Part shown: in pieces, positions 20,020 to 29,582 of the stretch
Layout of the letters: every line of letters starts with the position of its first letter
How positions within the stretch are numbered: the stretch's first letter is position 1
DNA from: Marinobacterium sedimentorum
Lineage (GTDB): Bacteria > Pseudomonadota > Gammaproteobacteria > Pseudomonadales > Balneatricaceae
Length of the DNA stretch: 64,000 nucleotides
Direction: 5' to 3'
Assembly (NCBI RefSeq): GCF_024267675.1
Contig: NZ_JALDYX010000001.1
Coordinates: forward strand, 372,001 to 436,000
The notes under the pieces: generated by a model
What the model saw: the letters and a program-made list of their open reading frames with translations, nothing else
Told to the model about the DNA's origin: nothing
Database searches by the model: none
Program-made: the position numbers and the translations under genes

Positions 20020-21237
20020 TCAGCTCTCGCTTTCACGATCCTGTGGTGTTCGGACCTCAGTCGCCGCCTCTGCGCCATCTTCGGCCCTATCTCGCTCCAG
20101 CTGATGAATATAGTTATCCAGCCTGACACGGCTGTGCTGCTTGGCGCTGTACATGGCCTTGTCGGCCAGATGGGTCAGATTTTCCGGGTCCAGCAGATTG
20201 TCGGGGGACGTGTGGGCAATACCAATGCTCAGCGTGATGCCCTGGGTGTCGCCTTGCGAAAACAGCTGGATCAGGCGCTGCGCAACCTTTTCAGCCTGTT
20301 CAGGCCCGGTCTCTGGCAGAATCATCACAAACTCGTCACCGCCATAGCGGCAGGCGATATCCGAGACACGGCTTACGTTCTGCAGCGCCTGACTGAAGAG
20401 CACCAACAGCTCATCGCCAGCCCGATGCCCCGCCTGATCGTTCAATTCCTTGAACTGATTCAAATCGATGTAGAGCAGGCTCAGCAGAGCTCCCTGACGC
20501 TCGGCACGGGCGACTTCCCGGCGCAGATGTTCATAATATGAACGCTGGTTTTGCAGTCCCGTCAGCGGATCCGTTTGGGACAGACGTTCAAGCTCGCGGG
20601 TACGCTCGGCAATGGTGGTTTCAAGGCTGGACGCGTAATTTTCTACGCGATGACGGATCGATTCGACTTCCGACACCAGACTGTGGATGTAGGTATCGAA
20701 TACAAACTGCACATCGAACATCATCAGCCGATGCAGCGACTGCAGGGGGGGAGGCTCATGCTGCTGCGGCTCGTTCTGCACCACCGCCTCCAAATGCTGG
20801 CGCAAGACTTCCTGCAGGGTCACGATCGCAGCGATATAGAGTTTGGGGGAAACTCCAATCTGTTTGTGAACCTTGCCGATGCGCAACCGCTTGTTAACGT
20901 ACTCGGAATCGTAGAAACCATCAAAAAGCTCCAGCACGTAACGGCGCATGGAGTGATGCAGCCGACGAAAGGTTTCCGCATCACCGATAAGCAGGGCTAC
21001 TTCGGAGATCGACCGCTGACGCCGATAGAACTCGTCAACGATCAGTTCGATATCACGCTGAACAATGGGTTTCCACTGCAGCAGTGCTGTCACATCGGCG
21101 CTGGAAAACCCGATCAGCTGCTTTCTTTCCTCAATTTCGCGTTCTGTAATCTTTAGCTGTTCGGCCAGCGTTTGTTCGGTAATATTTGATTTTACTGCGC
21201 CGTCCATCATTTCACTGGAAGTGCTGTGGAGTTCCAT
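20020..21237 (-). CDS. Globin-coupled diguanylate cyclase
   Basis: A 405-residue cytosolic sensor enzyme. Residues about 45-200 form a sensor globin, with candidate proximal haem ligand H124 in IGKVHKQIGVSP, followed by a coiled-coil linker and a GGDEF domain (about 220-380). The active site is intact (GGDEF 299-303), and the inhibitory I-site RVSD is 290-293 with the standard five-residue spacing. By analogy with DosC/YddV and BpeGReg it should make c-di-GMP in response to oxygen. It is apparently monocistronic. Confidence 0.92.
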   Translation of the reverse strand: MELHSTSSEMMDGAVKSNITEQTLAEQLKITEREIEERKQLIGFSSADVTALLQWKPIVQRDIELIVDEFYRRQRSISEVALLIGDAETFRRLHHSMRRYVLELFDGFYDSEYVNKRLRIGKVHKQIGVSPKLYIAAIVTLQEVLRQHLEAVVQNEPQQHEPPPLQSLHRLMMFDVQFVFDTYIHSLVSEVESIRHRVENYASSLETTIAERTRELERLSQTDPLTGLQNQRSYYEHLRREVARAERQGALLSLLYIDLNQFKELNDQAGHRAGDELLVLFSQALQNVSRVSDIACRYGGDEFVMILPETGPEQAEKVAQRLIQLFSQGDTQGITLSIGIAHTSPDNLLDPENLTHLADKAMYSAKQHSRVRLDNYIHQLERDRAEDGAEAATEVRTPQDRESES

Positions 21238-21359
21238 GGCTGCTCGCCTCTATGCAGAGATCCGTTATCGCATCGACAATACACAACTATAGCGCGGCAA
21301 ACCATCCCAACACCGTGACGCAACCATGCGGACTGCCAAAGCCCGCGGCGCCTGCCCTG

Positions 21360-21401
21360 CAGGAGGCTGTCCGAGAACACTCAACTATCCACTGCTGCGA
21401 A
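21360..21401. repeat. Palindromic element, subfamily B, half copy
   Basis: AGGAGGCTGTCCGAGAACAC and the following bases through CTGCTGCGAA correspond to the right arm of the full element at 41990-42153, in inverted orientation; no opposite arm is present. It ends 11 bases before the TTG start of the dipeptidase gene and supplies the apparent coding extension upstream. Confidence 0.75.
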
Positions 21402-21412
21402 AGGAAACAGGT

Positions 21413-22039
21413 TTGAGCACACATCCATTGCTTGTCGAACTGACCGATTACGTGCCAGATCTTGTACTGGACATGAAATATTGCACCAGCGACAATTTCA
21501 TGGGCACCCCGGTGGACGGTTACGAGGCCCCCAAAGCCTGGCTTACCGAGCCCGCAGCCCTTGCACTCGGCGGCGTGCAGCGGGCCCTGGCGCGCTTCGA
21601 TCTGGGACTCAAGATATTCGATGCCTACCGGCCACAGCGCGCGGTGGACCACTTTATCCGCTGGTGCGACAGCCCCTGCGAGGCCGCGTTAAAGGCACGT
21701 TACTACCCCGGCCTGGAAAAGGCCGAACTGTTCAGCGAAGGCTATCTGAGCAAAAGCTCCAGCCACAGCCGCGGCAGCACCATCGACTTGACCATCGTAT
21801 CGCTGAACAACGCCGAAGATCGCAGAGAAGAACTGGATATGGGCACAATATTTGACTTTTTCGGCCCTGAGTCCTGGCTCGACTGCGACCGCCTGCCCCT
21901 CCAGGCACGCGCCAATCGCCTGTTGCTGCAACAACTAATGACCCGTGCAGGCTTTATCCCCTTTCACCACGAATGGTGGCACTTCACCCTGCACGACGAA
22001 CCTTACCCCCATTCGTGCTTCGATTTTCCAATCCGGTAG
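21413..22039 (+). CDS. ddpX: D-alanyl-D-alanine dipeptidase (DdpX/VanX family)
   Basis: Zinc dipeptidase of the M15D family, 208 residues, close to VanX (202) and DdpX (193). Zinc and catalytic motifs are visible: SSHSRGSTIDLT (SxHxxGxxxD) and the catalytic EWWHF (ExxH). I choose the TTG start at 21413 because AAGGAAACAGG lies just before it and the 29 upstream in-frame codons fall in a repeat element. No van ligase or sensor genes are nearby, so a housekeeping role (D-Ala-D-Ala recycling) is more likely than resistance. Confidence 0.9.
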   Translation: MSTHPLLVELTDYVPDLVLDMKYCTSDNFMGTPVDGYEAPKAWLTEPAALALGGVQRALARFDLGLKIFDAYRPQRAVDHFIRWCDSPCEAALKARYYPGLEKAELFSEGYLSKSSSHSRGSTIDLTIVSLNNAEDRREELDMGTIFDFFGPESWLDCDRLPLQARANRLLLQQLMTRAGFIPFHHEWWHFTLHDEPYPHSCFDFPIR

Positions 22040-22057
22040 TTGGGTATAAGCTTTGTA

Positions 22058-22102
22058 GGTAGGGTGTAGGTCGGAACGACCGCAACCCAACATAATGCGT
22101 GC
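22058..22102. repeat. Short GGTTGGG-type inverted repeat
   Basis: A GTAGGGTGTAGGTCGG...CCGCAACCCAACATAATGCG hairpin-like unit resembles the CCCAACCTAC-type intergenic repeats widespread in Gammaproteobacteria. The rest of the 328-base ddpX-clpB spacer holds the clpB promoter and otherwise nothing I recognise. Confidence 0.35.
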
Positions 22103-22268
22103 CAACCGCAGCCAATCGACCTGTACTGCGATCGATATGGCGGGTTTCGCGATACCCATGCCGCGCAAGGCGCGTCACCCTCGATACCGATGCATCGCTC
22201 TACCCGGCCTCCGTCCGGAGTTTCGGCAACCCTCTTTATTAAGTTTTTTCTAATTTACCATTCAATAA

Positions 22269-22299
22269 CCCTTGAACCTCTAAGGGAATGCCACAATAT
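22269..22299 (+). promoter_or_regulatory. Sigma-32 heat-shock promoter of clpB
   Basis: CCCTTGAA (CTTGAA at 22271-22276) is followed after 14 bases by CCACAATAT (22291-22299). This closely matches the sigma-32 pattern CTTGAAA-N11-16-CCCCATNT and sits about 70 bases before the clpB start. Confidence 0.85.
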
Positions 22300-22367
22300 C
22301 TTTGCCAATGACGGGGCGCGCAGTCCGCCCCGGAGGTTAGACGAACAGTAACCCCGAGGAGCGCCCG

Positions 22368-24938
22368 ATGCGACCCGACAAATTCACCTCCAAATTGCAG
22401 GAAGCCCTGTCCGACGCGCAATCACTCGCCGTTGGCCGGGACCACAACACGATGGAACCGCTGCACCTGCTGGCGGCCTTTATCGAACAGCGCGACGGTG
22501 CCATCCGGCCCCTGCTCGGCCGTGCCGGCGCCAACCTCCAGACCCTCACCCACAAGCTTGGCGAGGCGCTGGAGCGTCTGCCCAGCGTGCAGAGCCCGGA
22601 TGGTGAAATTCGCCTGTCCCAGAACATGGCGCGGCTGTTCAACCTTACCGACAAGCTGGCCCAGCAGCGCGGCGATCAGTACATCGCCAGCGAACTGATA
22701 CTGCTGGCCATGCTCGACGACAAGGGCGACGCCGGCAAGCTGCTGCGCGAAGCCGGTGTCACCAAACCCCAACTGGAAGAGGCAATCAATAAAATGCGCG
22801 GTGGCGAAAGCGTACAGGACCCCAATGCCGAGGAATCCCGCCAGGCGCTGGACAAATACTGCATCGACCTGACGGAGCGGGCCGAGTCCGGCAAGCTGGA
22901 TCCGGTGATCGGCCGCGACGAGGAAATCCGTCGCACCATCCAGGTGCTGCAGCGCCGCACCAAGAACAACCCGGTGCTGATTGGCGAGCCCGGCGTCGGC
23001 AAGACCGCCATCGCCGAGGGCCTGGCTCAGCGCATCGTCAACGGCGAGGTGCCCGAAGGCCTCAAGCACAAACGCGTGCTGGCACTGGATATGGGCGCCC
23101 TGATCGCCGGTGCCAAGTTCCGCGGCGAGTTCGAGGAACGCCTCAAGGCCCTGCTCAATGAGCTGTCGAAGCAGGAAGGCCAGATCATCCTGTTCATCGA
23201 CGAACTGCATACCATGGTCGGTGCCGGCAAGGGCGAAGGTGCCATGGATGCCGGCAACATGCTCAAACCCGCCCTGGCCCGGGGCGAGCTGCACTGCGTG
23301 GGCGCCACCACCCTGAACGAATACCGCCAGTACGTCGAAAAGGACGCCGCGCTGGAACGCCGCTTCCAGAAAATCATCGTCGATGAACCCAGTGAAGAAG
23401 ACACCATCGCAATTCTGCGCGGCCTGAAAGAGCGCTACGAAATCCACCACGGCGTCGACATCACCGATTCGGCCATTATCGCCGCGGCCCGCCTCAGCCA
23501 GCGCTACATCACCGACCGCCAGCTGCCCGACAAGGCCATCGACCTGATCGACGAGGCGGGCTCACGCATCCGCATGGAAATGGATTCCAAACCCGAGGAC
23601 ATGGACCGGCTGGATCGGCGCCTGATCCAGTTGAAGATGGAGCGCGAAGCGCTGAAAAAGGAAACCGACGAGGCGTCCGGCAAGCGCCTGGCCGAGCTGG
23701 TGCAGAACATCGACAAGCTGGAGCGGGAATACGCCGATTTCGAGGAAATCTGGAAAGCCGAAAAGGCCACCCTGCAGGGCTCCCAGCACATCAAGGAGCA
23801 GCTGGATCAGGCGCGGGTTGAAATGGAGCAGGCCAAACGCGCCGGCGACCTGACGCGCATGTCCGAACTGCAGTACGGCCACATACCCGAGCTTGAAAAA
23901 CAGCTCGCCGCCGCCGACCAGCAGGAACCCAGGGAAACCACCCTGCTGCGCAACAAGGTGACCGAAGAAGAGGTCGCAGAGGTGGTCTCGCGCTGGACCG
24001 GCATCCCGATCAGCAAGATGCTGGAGGGCGAGCGGGAAAAACTGCTGCGCATGGAAGACGCCCTGCACCAGCGCGTGATCGGTCAGAACGAAGCCGTGGT
24101 AGCCGTCGCCAACGCGGTGCGCCGCTCCCGCGCAGGGCTTGCGGACCCCAACAGGCCCAACGGCAGCTTCCTGTTCCTGGGCCCCACCGGGGTCGGCAAG
24201 ACCGAACTGTGCAAAGCCCTCGCCAGCTTCCTGTTCGACACCGATGACGCCATGGTGCGCATCGACATGTCCGAGTTCATGGAAAAACACTCCGTGGCAC
24301 GGCTGATAGGCGCGCCCCCCGGCTACGTCGGCTACGAAGAGGGCGGTTACCTGACCGAGGCCGTGCGACGTCGTCCTTACTCGGTGCTGCTGCTCGACGA
24401 GGTGGAAAAGGCCCACCCTGATGTCTTCAACATCCTGCTGCAGGTGCTGGAGGACGGTCGCCTGACCGATGGCCAGGGCCGCACGGTGGATTTCCGCAAT
24501 ACCATAGTGGTAATGACGTCCAACCTGGGGTCAGACCTGATCCAGAACTTCAGCGACGATGACGATTACAGCCTGATGCAGGCTGCCGTCATGGAGTCGG
24601 TCAGCGCGCATTTTCGCCCCGAGGTGATCAACCGCATTGACGAAGTGGTGGTCTTCCACAGCCTGCGCCGCGAACAGGTGGCCGGCATCGCCGAAGTTCA
24701 GCTGGACAGGCTGCGCAAGCGCCTGGCCGAACGCGATCTGACCCTCACGCTCACCAGCACCGCGATGGACAAGCTGGTAGAGGTGGGTTTCGAGCCCATT
24801 TACGGTGCCCGGCCGCTGAAACGCGCCATCCAGCGCTGGATCGAAAACCCGCTGGCCCAGAGCATCCTCGCCGGCGCCTACCCGCCGGGCCACGAAATCG
24901 CCGTGGATGTGGAAGCCGGGGAGTTCGTGTTCCGGTAA
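22368..24938 (+). CDS. clpB: ClpB protein disaggregase
   Basis: Hsp100 AAA+ unfoldase (856 residues) that with DnaK extracts proteins from aggregates. Layout: N-terminal Clp_N double repeat (1-150), first AAA+ module with Walker [11 protein letters not shown] (from residue 206), the coiled-coil middle domain (about 400-530, with the long [17 protein letters not shown] stretch), second AAA+ module with Walker [11 protein letters not shown] (from 605), pore loop GYVGYEEGG, and the C-terminal D2-small domain. It is monocistronic, with a sigma-32-type promoter and a strong terminator. Confidence 0.98.
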   Translation: MRPDKFTSKLQEALSDAQSLAVGRDHNTMEPLHLLAAFIEQRDGAIRPLLGRAGANLQTLTHKLGEALERLPSVQSPDGEIRLSQNMARLFNLTDKLAQQRGDQYIASELILLAMLDDKGDAGKLLREAGVTKPQLEEAINKMRGGESVQDPNAEESRQALDKYCIDLTERAESGKLDPVIGRDEEIRRTIQVLQRRTKNNPVLIGEPGVGKTAIAEGLAQRIVNGEVPEGLKHKRVLALDMGALIAGAKFRGEFEERLKALLNELSKQEGQIILFIDELHTMVGAGKGEGAMDAGNMLKPALARGELHCVGATTLNEYRQYVEKDAALERRFQKIIVDEPSEEDTIAILRGLKERYEIHHGVDITDSAIIAAARLSQRYITDRQLPDKAIDLIDEAGSRIRMEMDSKPEDMDRLDRRLIQLKMEREALKKETDEASGKRLAELVQNIDKLEREYADFEEIWKAEKATLQGSQHIKEQLDQARVEMEQAKRAGDLTRMSELQYGHIPELEKQLAAADQQEPRETTLLRNKVTEEEVAEVVSRWTGIPISKMLEGEREKLLRMEDALHQRVIGQNEAVVAVANAVRRSRAGLADPNRPNGSFLFLGPTGVGKTELCKALASFLFDTDDAMVRIDMSEFMEKHSVARLIGAPPGYVGYEEGGYLTEAVRRRPYSVLLLDEVEKAHPDVFNILLQVLEDGRLTDGQGRTVDFRNTIVVMTSNLGSDLIQNFSDDDDYSLMQAAVMESVSAHFRPEVINRIDEVVVFHSLRREQVAGIAEVQLDRLRKRLAERDLTLTLTSTAMDKLVEVGFEPIYGARPLKRAIQRWIENPLAQSILAGAYPPGHEIAVDVEAGEFVFR

Positions 24939-24963
24939 TACAATACGCCAGGCCGCCTGGCTG

Positions 24964-24999
24964 AAAAGGGCCCGCTGCCACCGCAGCGGGCCCTTTTTG
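24964..24999 (+). terminator. Rho-independent terminator after clpB
   Basis: A 15-bp stem AAAAGGGCCCGCTGC (24964-24978) with its complement (24983-24997) has a 4-base loop and a terminal T run. Confidence 0.92.
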
Positions 25000-25135
25000 C
25001 TTGGATGATTCCGGATGCACCGAAGCGTATCGATAGCCACTGGCGTTTGGCCGGTACTGGGGCCATGCTTGTCGGGCACGCCGACGGACAGTGCCGCCCG
25101 CCGGTCTATCAGGAAAGCGAACAAGAGGGTTCCCA

Positions 25136-25933
25136 ATGATGAGTGTCAGTCGAATGGATCCACAGCGGTTGCGCACACTACTGCTTGCGCTTGGAACAGT
25201 GCTTTTCACGGGCTGCTCCATGCATCAGAAAGAGGTTTCCATGGCCGGCACCTATGAAGGTCCGGCTGTCGCCATCGGCCAGGGGAAGGCAAGAACTTTC
25301 GTCACGCTGGATGCACAAGGACACTCCCAGACGCTGGGTATCAGGCTGAGCGAAGCGGCCCTGTCCGACCTGCCCCAGCAGGTTCCGCCCCACGGCGAGT
25401 GGGAGTACGAGCTGGCCCTGCCGACCGAGGCTGCCGGCACCGGATACAAGCATGTCGTCGTGGGCTGGAATCCGGCAGGGCATATTCCCGAGGGGGTCTA
25501 CAACGTGCCCCATTTTGATTTCCACTTCTATGCCATCGACAGCACCGCGCGCAACGCGATCACGGCCATGGGCGAAGACCTGGAGCGCGCTCACAAGGCA
25601 CCTGAGCCTTCCCATATGCCGGCGGACTACGTGCTGCCACCCGGCACCGAGGTGCCGAAAATGGGCGCCCATGCCATTGATCCTGGCAGCGCCGAATTCC
25701 AGCATCAGCCCTTTACGCAGACCTTTATCTACGGCTTTTACGATGGCCAGGTGATTTTCACGGAGCCAATGATAACCCTCGCCTTCCTGCAATCGCGACC
25801 GAACACGTCCACCCCGGTCAAACAGCCGCAGGCCTATCACCCTGACTTTGCCTATCCGGCCAGTTACGGTATCCGTTACGATGCGGGTGCCAGGCAGTTC
25901 GAGATCACACTGGACGAAATGGCGCGTCACTGA
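25136..25933 (+). CDS. TTHB210-like (DUF5602) lipoprotein
   Basis: A predicted lipoprotein of 265 residues: an N-terminal hydrophobic segment with lipobox FTGC (C27), then a globular domain containing VGWNPAGHIPEGVYNVPHFDFHFY. That segment is typical of the TTHB210-like family; the HFDFHFY histidines may bind metal. The start MMSVSRM is preferred over an upstream ATG because AGAGGG precedes it and it places the signal peptide correctly. The molecular function is unknown. Expected location is the periplasmic face of a membrane. Confidence 0.75.
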   Translation: MMSVSRMDPQRLRTLLLALGTVLFTGCSMHQKEVSMAGTYEGPAVAIGQGKARTFVTLDAQGHSQTLGIRLSEAALSDLPQQVPPHGEWEYELALPTEAAGTGYKHVVVGWNPAGHIPEGVYNVPHFDFHFYAIDSTARNAITAMGEDLERAHKAPEPSHMPADYVLPPGTEVPKMGAHAIDPGSAEFQHQPFTQTFIYGFYDGQVIFTEPMITLAFLQSRPNTSTPVKQPQAYHPDFAYPASYGIRYDAGARQFEITLDEMARH

Positions 25934-25950
25934 GTCTTCTCCCAGAAACC

Positions 25951-26019
25951 GCAGGAGCTGCGCCTCGCAGCGAACCGCAACCGCGCGGCGGACCATACGC
26001 GACGGGGCGCCGCTCCTGC
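25951..26019. repeat. REP doublet (REPIN-like)
   Basis: Two inverted REP-type units: GCAGGAGCTGCGCCTCGCAG (25951-25970) and, on the opposite strand, GCAGGAGCGGCGCCCCGTCG (26000-26019). They resemble the Pseudomonas GTAGGAGCNGGCTTGCCCGCG class. Single relatives are at 31288-31315 and 33718-33745. Confidence 0.65.
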
Positions 26020-26087
26020 AACGCTGGCCGATCGGCCGGCGCGCCCCTACAATAGCGTCCAATTTTTAACCGTTTGGACGTAATCCC

Positions 26088-27263
26088 ATGTTAGGCACAG
26101 CACTTACCCCTTGCGCCACCCGAGTATTACTCTGTGGCTGCGGCGAACTCGGCAAAGAAGTGGTTATCGAACTGCAACGCCTTGGAATAGAGGTGATTGC
26201 CGTCGATCGTTACGACAACGCCCCGGCCATGCAGGTGGCGCACCGCAGCCACACCATCAACATGCTGGATGGTGATGCCCTGCGGGCGGTGATCGAGCAG
26301 GAAAAACCGGATCTGATCGTGCCGGAGATCGAAGCCCTGGCCACCGAGACCCTGCTGCAGCTGGAACGGGAAGGCTACACCGTGGTGCCCACGGCCCGGG
26401 CCGCCCGTCTGACCATGGACCGGGAAGGCATTCGCCGCCTGGCCGCCGAAGAGCTGGCGCTGCCCACCTCGGCCTATCGTTTTGCCGATACGCAGGAGGA
26501 ATACCGCGACGCCATCGCCGCCATCGGCATTCCCTGCGTTATCAAGCCGGTGATGAGCTCATCCGGCAAGGGCCAGAGTCTGGTGCGCAGCGCCGCCGAT
26601 ATCGATGCCGCCTGGGACTACGCCCAGCAGGGCGGCCGCGCCGGCAGGGGCCGCGTCATCGTCGAGGGCTTTGTGGACTTTGATTACGAAATCACGCTGC
26701 TGACAGTCAACGCCGTGGACGGTATCCATTTCTGCGCGCCCATCGGTCACCGGCAGGAAGATGGCGACTACCGCGAGTCCTGGCAGCCCCAGGCCATGTC
26801 GCCACTGGCGCTGGAACGGGCACAGCAGCTGGCCCGCCGCCTGGTTGAAAACCTGGCAGGCTGGGGAATTTACGGCGTGGAGCTGTTTATCAAGGGCGAT
26901 AACGTATTTTTCAGCGAAGTATCGCCGCGTCCGCACGATACCGGGCTGGTCACGCTGATATCCCAGGATCTGTCGGAATTTGCGCTGCATGTACGTGCCA
27001 TTCTGGGTCTGCCCATTGGCCAGATCAGCCAGCAGGGGCCGAGCGCTTCGGCGGTGATCCTCGGCCATGGCCGCTCGGACAACCTGCGCTTTGACGGCAT
27101 CGCCGATGCCCTCAGTGTGCCGGGCACCCAGCTGCGCCTGTTCGCCAAACCCTTCATCGACGGTCAGCGCCGCCTGGGCGTGGCCCTGGCCAGGGCCGAC
27201 AGCATCGACAACGCCATTAGCGCCGCGCTGAGTGCCGCCGCCAAGATCAAAATCAGTTATTGA
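26088..27263 (+). CDS. purT: Formate-dependent GAR transformylase
   Basis: ATP-grasp enzyme (391 residues) that uses formate and ATP to formylate glycinamide ribonucleotide, the folate-independent third step of purine synthesis. PurT landmarks: [15 protein letters not shown] near the N-terminus, [11 protein letters not shown] (ATP-grasp loop), and [17 protein letters not shown] near the active site. The length is the same as E. coli PurT (392). The leader contains the small inverted repeat GTCCAA...TTTGGAC at 26057-26080, whose role is unknown. Confidence 0.97.
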   Translation: MLGTALTPCATRVLLCGCGELGKEVVIELQRLGIEVIAVDRYDNAPAMQVAHRSHTINMLDGDALRAVIEQEKPDLIVPEIEALATETLLQLEREGYTVVPTARAARLTMDREGIRRLAAEELALPTSAYRFADTQEEYRDAIAAIGIPCVIKPVMSSSGKGQSLVRSAADIDAAWDYAQQGGRAGRGRVIVEGFVDFDYEITLLTVNAVDGIHFCAPIGHRQEDGDYRESWQPQAMSPLALERAQQLARRLVENLAGWGIYGVELFIKGDNVFFSEVSPRPHDTGLVTLISQDLSEFALHVRAILGLPIGQISQQGPSASAVILGHGRSDNLRFDGIADALSVPGTQLRLFAKPFIDGQRRLGVALARADSIDNAISAALSAAAKIKISY

Positions 27264-27336
27264 GGTGCCCATGCAAGGCGCAAGGTGAATGGCGAAAAAC
27301 GCTCTTTTCGCCTTGCTCCCTGCGCCTGCCGCTACC

Positions 27337-27579
27337 TCAGCGCCGGTTGAGCAGCCGGGCGCCATACAGCAGAATCACCGCGCCCAGGGTAGCGGTGATG
27401 ATCGAGCCCAGAATGCCGCCACTGCGCACACCCAGAAAATCAAACAGCAGGCCGCCGACCACCGCGCCAACGATACCCACCACTATATTCCCCACCAGCC
27501 CAAAACCGCGACCCTTGATGATGGTGCCGGCCAGCCAGCCCGCAATACCGCCGATCAGCAGAAAAATCAAAATGCCCAT
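27337..27579 (-). CDS. GlsB/YeaQ/YmgE family membrane protein
   Basis: An 80-residue protein with three glycine-rich hydrophobic segments (MGILIFLLIGGIAGWLAG, LVGNIVVGIVGAVVGGLL, LGSIITATLGAVILLYG), characteristic of the transglycosylase-associated (GlsB/YeaQ/YmgE) family, often stress induced. The start at MGILIF is supported by GGAAGGA 6 bases upstream; the 16-residue extension is unsupported. It is convergent with purT and divergent from the PhyH gene. Confidence 0.88.
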   Translation of the reverse strand: MGILIFLLIGGIAGWLAGTIIKGRGFGLVGNIVVGIVGAVVGGLLFDFLGVRSGGILGSIITATLGAVILLYGARLLNRR

Positions 27580-27742
27580 GTGTCCTTCCCATCGCTTAAA
27601 CAAACCAGGCCACAGTATACACAGCAAACTTATCTACAACCGGGACACCCCGGCCAGGACTTGTCATCAACAAGAGAGCGCGATAGTGTGCTGTCGGTAG
27701 AAACCGTCACATTGCTTACACCTTGCCTTTCAGGGAAACACC

Positions 27743-28786
27743 ATGCGCGTATTGCGATGGCTGAAGCTGCCCATCTGGCTAGCTGAAATAGCCACCTCTG
27801 CCAAATCCTTCAAAGCCAACCCCATTCTCGGCAGTGTGACTCTGAACCGATATGGCCTGCATGTCTGGCGCAAAAAAGTCGCCTGCGACCTGGCGGACTG
27901 GCGCCGTTCACGCCTGGCCAGCGCGATACTGCCACAGGAACGCGAGGCGTTTAACGCCAACGGATTTATCCTCAAGCATGACCTGCTACCCGAGACTGAA
28001 TTTGCGGCCCTGCGCCAGGAAGTCTACGGCTACAGCGGCGAAATGCGCGAAATGACGCAGGGCAATGCGGTAACCCGCCGGGTGCTGCTCGATAAACGCA
28101 CCCTTGAACAGATGCCGACCCTGGCGCGCCTGCTTCGCAGCTCCAGCTGGCAGGGACTGATGCACTACGTCAGCAGCTATCGCATGGAGCCGGTGTATTA
28201 CATCCAGGCGATCCTGACCCAGGTCGGTGACGCGCCCGACGACCCCCAGACCGCATTGCATATGGATGCCTTTCATCCCTCCATGAAAGCCTGGCTGTTC
28301 ATGGACGCCGTCGAAGCCGACCAGGGACCCTTTACCTATGTACCCGGCTCTCACAGGGCGACCATCGCCCGGCTGGCCTGGGAAAAACGTCAAAGTATTA
28401 GTCTTGGCCAGGGCGACAACAGCCTCTCGGCCCGTGGATCCATGCGCATTCACCCGCAGGAACTCGCCGAACTTGGCTTGCCCCAGGCGCGTCCGATGGT
28501 CGTGCCCGGCAATACCCTGGTGGTGGGCGATACGTCCGGGTTCCATGCTCGCGGCCGAAGCCTGAAGGCCTCAGTGCGGGTTGAAATCTGGGCCTATGCG
28601 CGACGCAACCCCTTCCTGCCCTGGCTGGGGCTCGATCTCTGGTCATTGCCGTTTTTGCGCGGACGTCAGGTACGGCTGTTCTGGTGGTATCTGGACAGAC
28701 GGGAACGCCTGGGTGGCAAGGGCAGCCCCTGGCGTGCCGTTCAGCGCCAGCATATTACCGACGCGGTTACGAACCAGGGCTGCTGA
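27743..28786 (+). CDS. Phytanoyl-CoA dioxygenase (PhyH) family protein
   Basis: Predicted Fe(II)/2-oxoglutarate-dependent oxygenase of 347 residues. The HxD iron motif is in ALHMDAFHP (about residue 173) and the distal His in DTSGFHARG (about 269), followed by an arginine (KASVRVEIW) suited to 2-oxoglutarate. The N-terminal 60 residues and the Trp/Arg-rich C-terminus are extra to the core fold. It lies 17 bases before the next gene, probably in one transcript. The substrate is unknown; a hydroxylase or O-demethylase role in small-molecule metabolism is possible. Confidence 0.85.
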   Translation: MRVLRWLKLPIWLAEIATSAKSFKANPILGSVTLNRYGLHVWRKKVACDLADWRRSRLASAILPQEREAFNANGFILKHDLLPETEFAALRQEVYGYSGEMREMTQGNAVTRRVLLDKRTLEQMPTLARLLRSSSWQGLMHYVSSYRMEPVYYIQAILTQVGDAPDDPQTALHMDAFHPSMKAWLFMDAVEADQGPFTYVPGSHRATIARLAWEKRQSISLGQGDNSLSARGSMRIHPQELAELGLPQARPMVVPGNTLVVGDTSGFHARGRSLKASVRVEIWAYARRNPFLPWLGLDLWSLPFLRGRQVRLFWWYLDRRERLGGKGSPWRAVQRQHITDAVTNQGC

Positions 28787-28803
28787 GCGTGGGAGGCCCC
28801 CGC

Positions 28804-29208
28804 ATGAACACCGGCACATCCCGCTGGCAGCAGCTCCTGAGCCGATTTCGCAAACGCGAGCCCCGCACGCTGATCATGCTTGGCATCGATTACGGCTGTC
28901 ACCAGTGGCACGGTGCCCTCACCGCGGGAAATCAATTTCGGATCAGCGCCTTTATTGACGACGAACCCTGGAATCATCGCACCTGCATCGGCGCAGCCCA
29001 GGTCAGATACCCCAGCGAACTGCTGGCGCTGGTGCACAAGCACCGAGCCTGTGCAGTGACCGAGGTGGAGGCAACAACAAGACCGGCCCTTGATGAAGCC
29101 ATACTCGGGGAACTGCGACGATTGAGAATACCGCTTCTGAGCCTGCCGGCCCAGTTGCCGCCAGATCCCGCCGGGACACTCACCCGGATGCTGGCGCCCG
29201 ACACCTGA
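28804..29208 (+). CDS. Small Rossmann-like protein resembling sugar-modifying enzyme N-domains
   Basis: A 134-residue protein. The segment LIMLGIDYGCHQWHGAL followed by ISAFIDDEPWNHRTCIGAAQVRYPSELLALV resembles the CoA- or nucleotide-binding N-terminal half found in PglD/CapD-like proteins, where FIDD and the following loop are conserved. The usual glycine-rich loop is only partly kept, and there is no catalytic domain after it. A GGGAGG ribosome binding site lies 8 bases before the ATG. It follows the PhyH gene by 17 bases. I cannot assign a function. Confidence 0.65.
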   Translation: MNTGTSRWQQLLSRFRKREPRTLIMLGIDYGCHQWHGALTAGNQFRISAFIDDEPWNHRTCIGAAQVRYPSELLALVHKHRACAVTEVEATTRPALDEAILGELRRLRIPLLSLPAQLPPDPAGTLTRMLAPDT

Positions 29209-29248
29209 CAGGCTGCCAAGCGCCACCTTTAATTCCAGAGGAAACCCC

Positions 29249-29578
29249 ATGCCCCCCGCCAAAGCCTTCCATGCCCATGTCTATTTCGATGCCCAGACCC
29301 AGCAACAGGCAACCGAACTGTGCCAGCAGGCCGGTACGGCGCTGGGCCTGAAGGTCGGCCGCGTGCATTGCAAACGGGTCGGCCCGCACCCGCGCTGGAG
29401 CTGCCAGCTGTCCGACAACATCGACAACTTCGGCGCCACCCTTGCCTGGCTGGCGCAGCACCGTAACGGCCTTACCGTTTTCAGTCACCTGGTGACCGGC
29501 GATGACCTCCGGGATCACACCGACCACGCTATCTGGATGGGCACGATGCTGTCACTGGATCTGAGCATTTTTCAGTAA
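29249..29578 (+). CDS. DOPA 4,5-dioxygenase family protein
   Basis: A 109-residue protein matching the small DOPA-4,5-dioxygenase-like family: HAHVYFDAQTQQQA, VGPHPRWSCQL and the conserved NGLTVFSHLVTGDDLRDHTDHAIWMG block with its histidines. Fungal and bacterial relatives cleave catechol rings, but most bacterial homologues are uncharacterised. It is the third gene of the PhyH cluster, 40 bases after the Rossmann-like gene, with GAGGAAA before the ATG. Confidence 0.85.
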   Translation: MPPAKAFHAHVYFDAQTQQQATELCQQAGTALGLKVGRVHCKRVGPHPRWSCQLSDNIDNFGATLAWLAQHRNGLTVFSHLVTGDDLRDHTDHAIWMGTMLSLDLSIFQ

Positions 29579-29582
29579 GTTG

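Noticed and set aside
26050..26087. Possible purine riboswitch or PurR box before purT
   Set aside because: Only a small GTCCAA/TTTGGAC inverted repeat is present; it does not match the PurR operator or the purine aptamer core.
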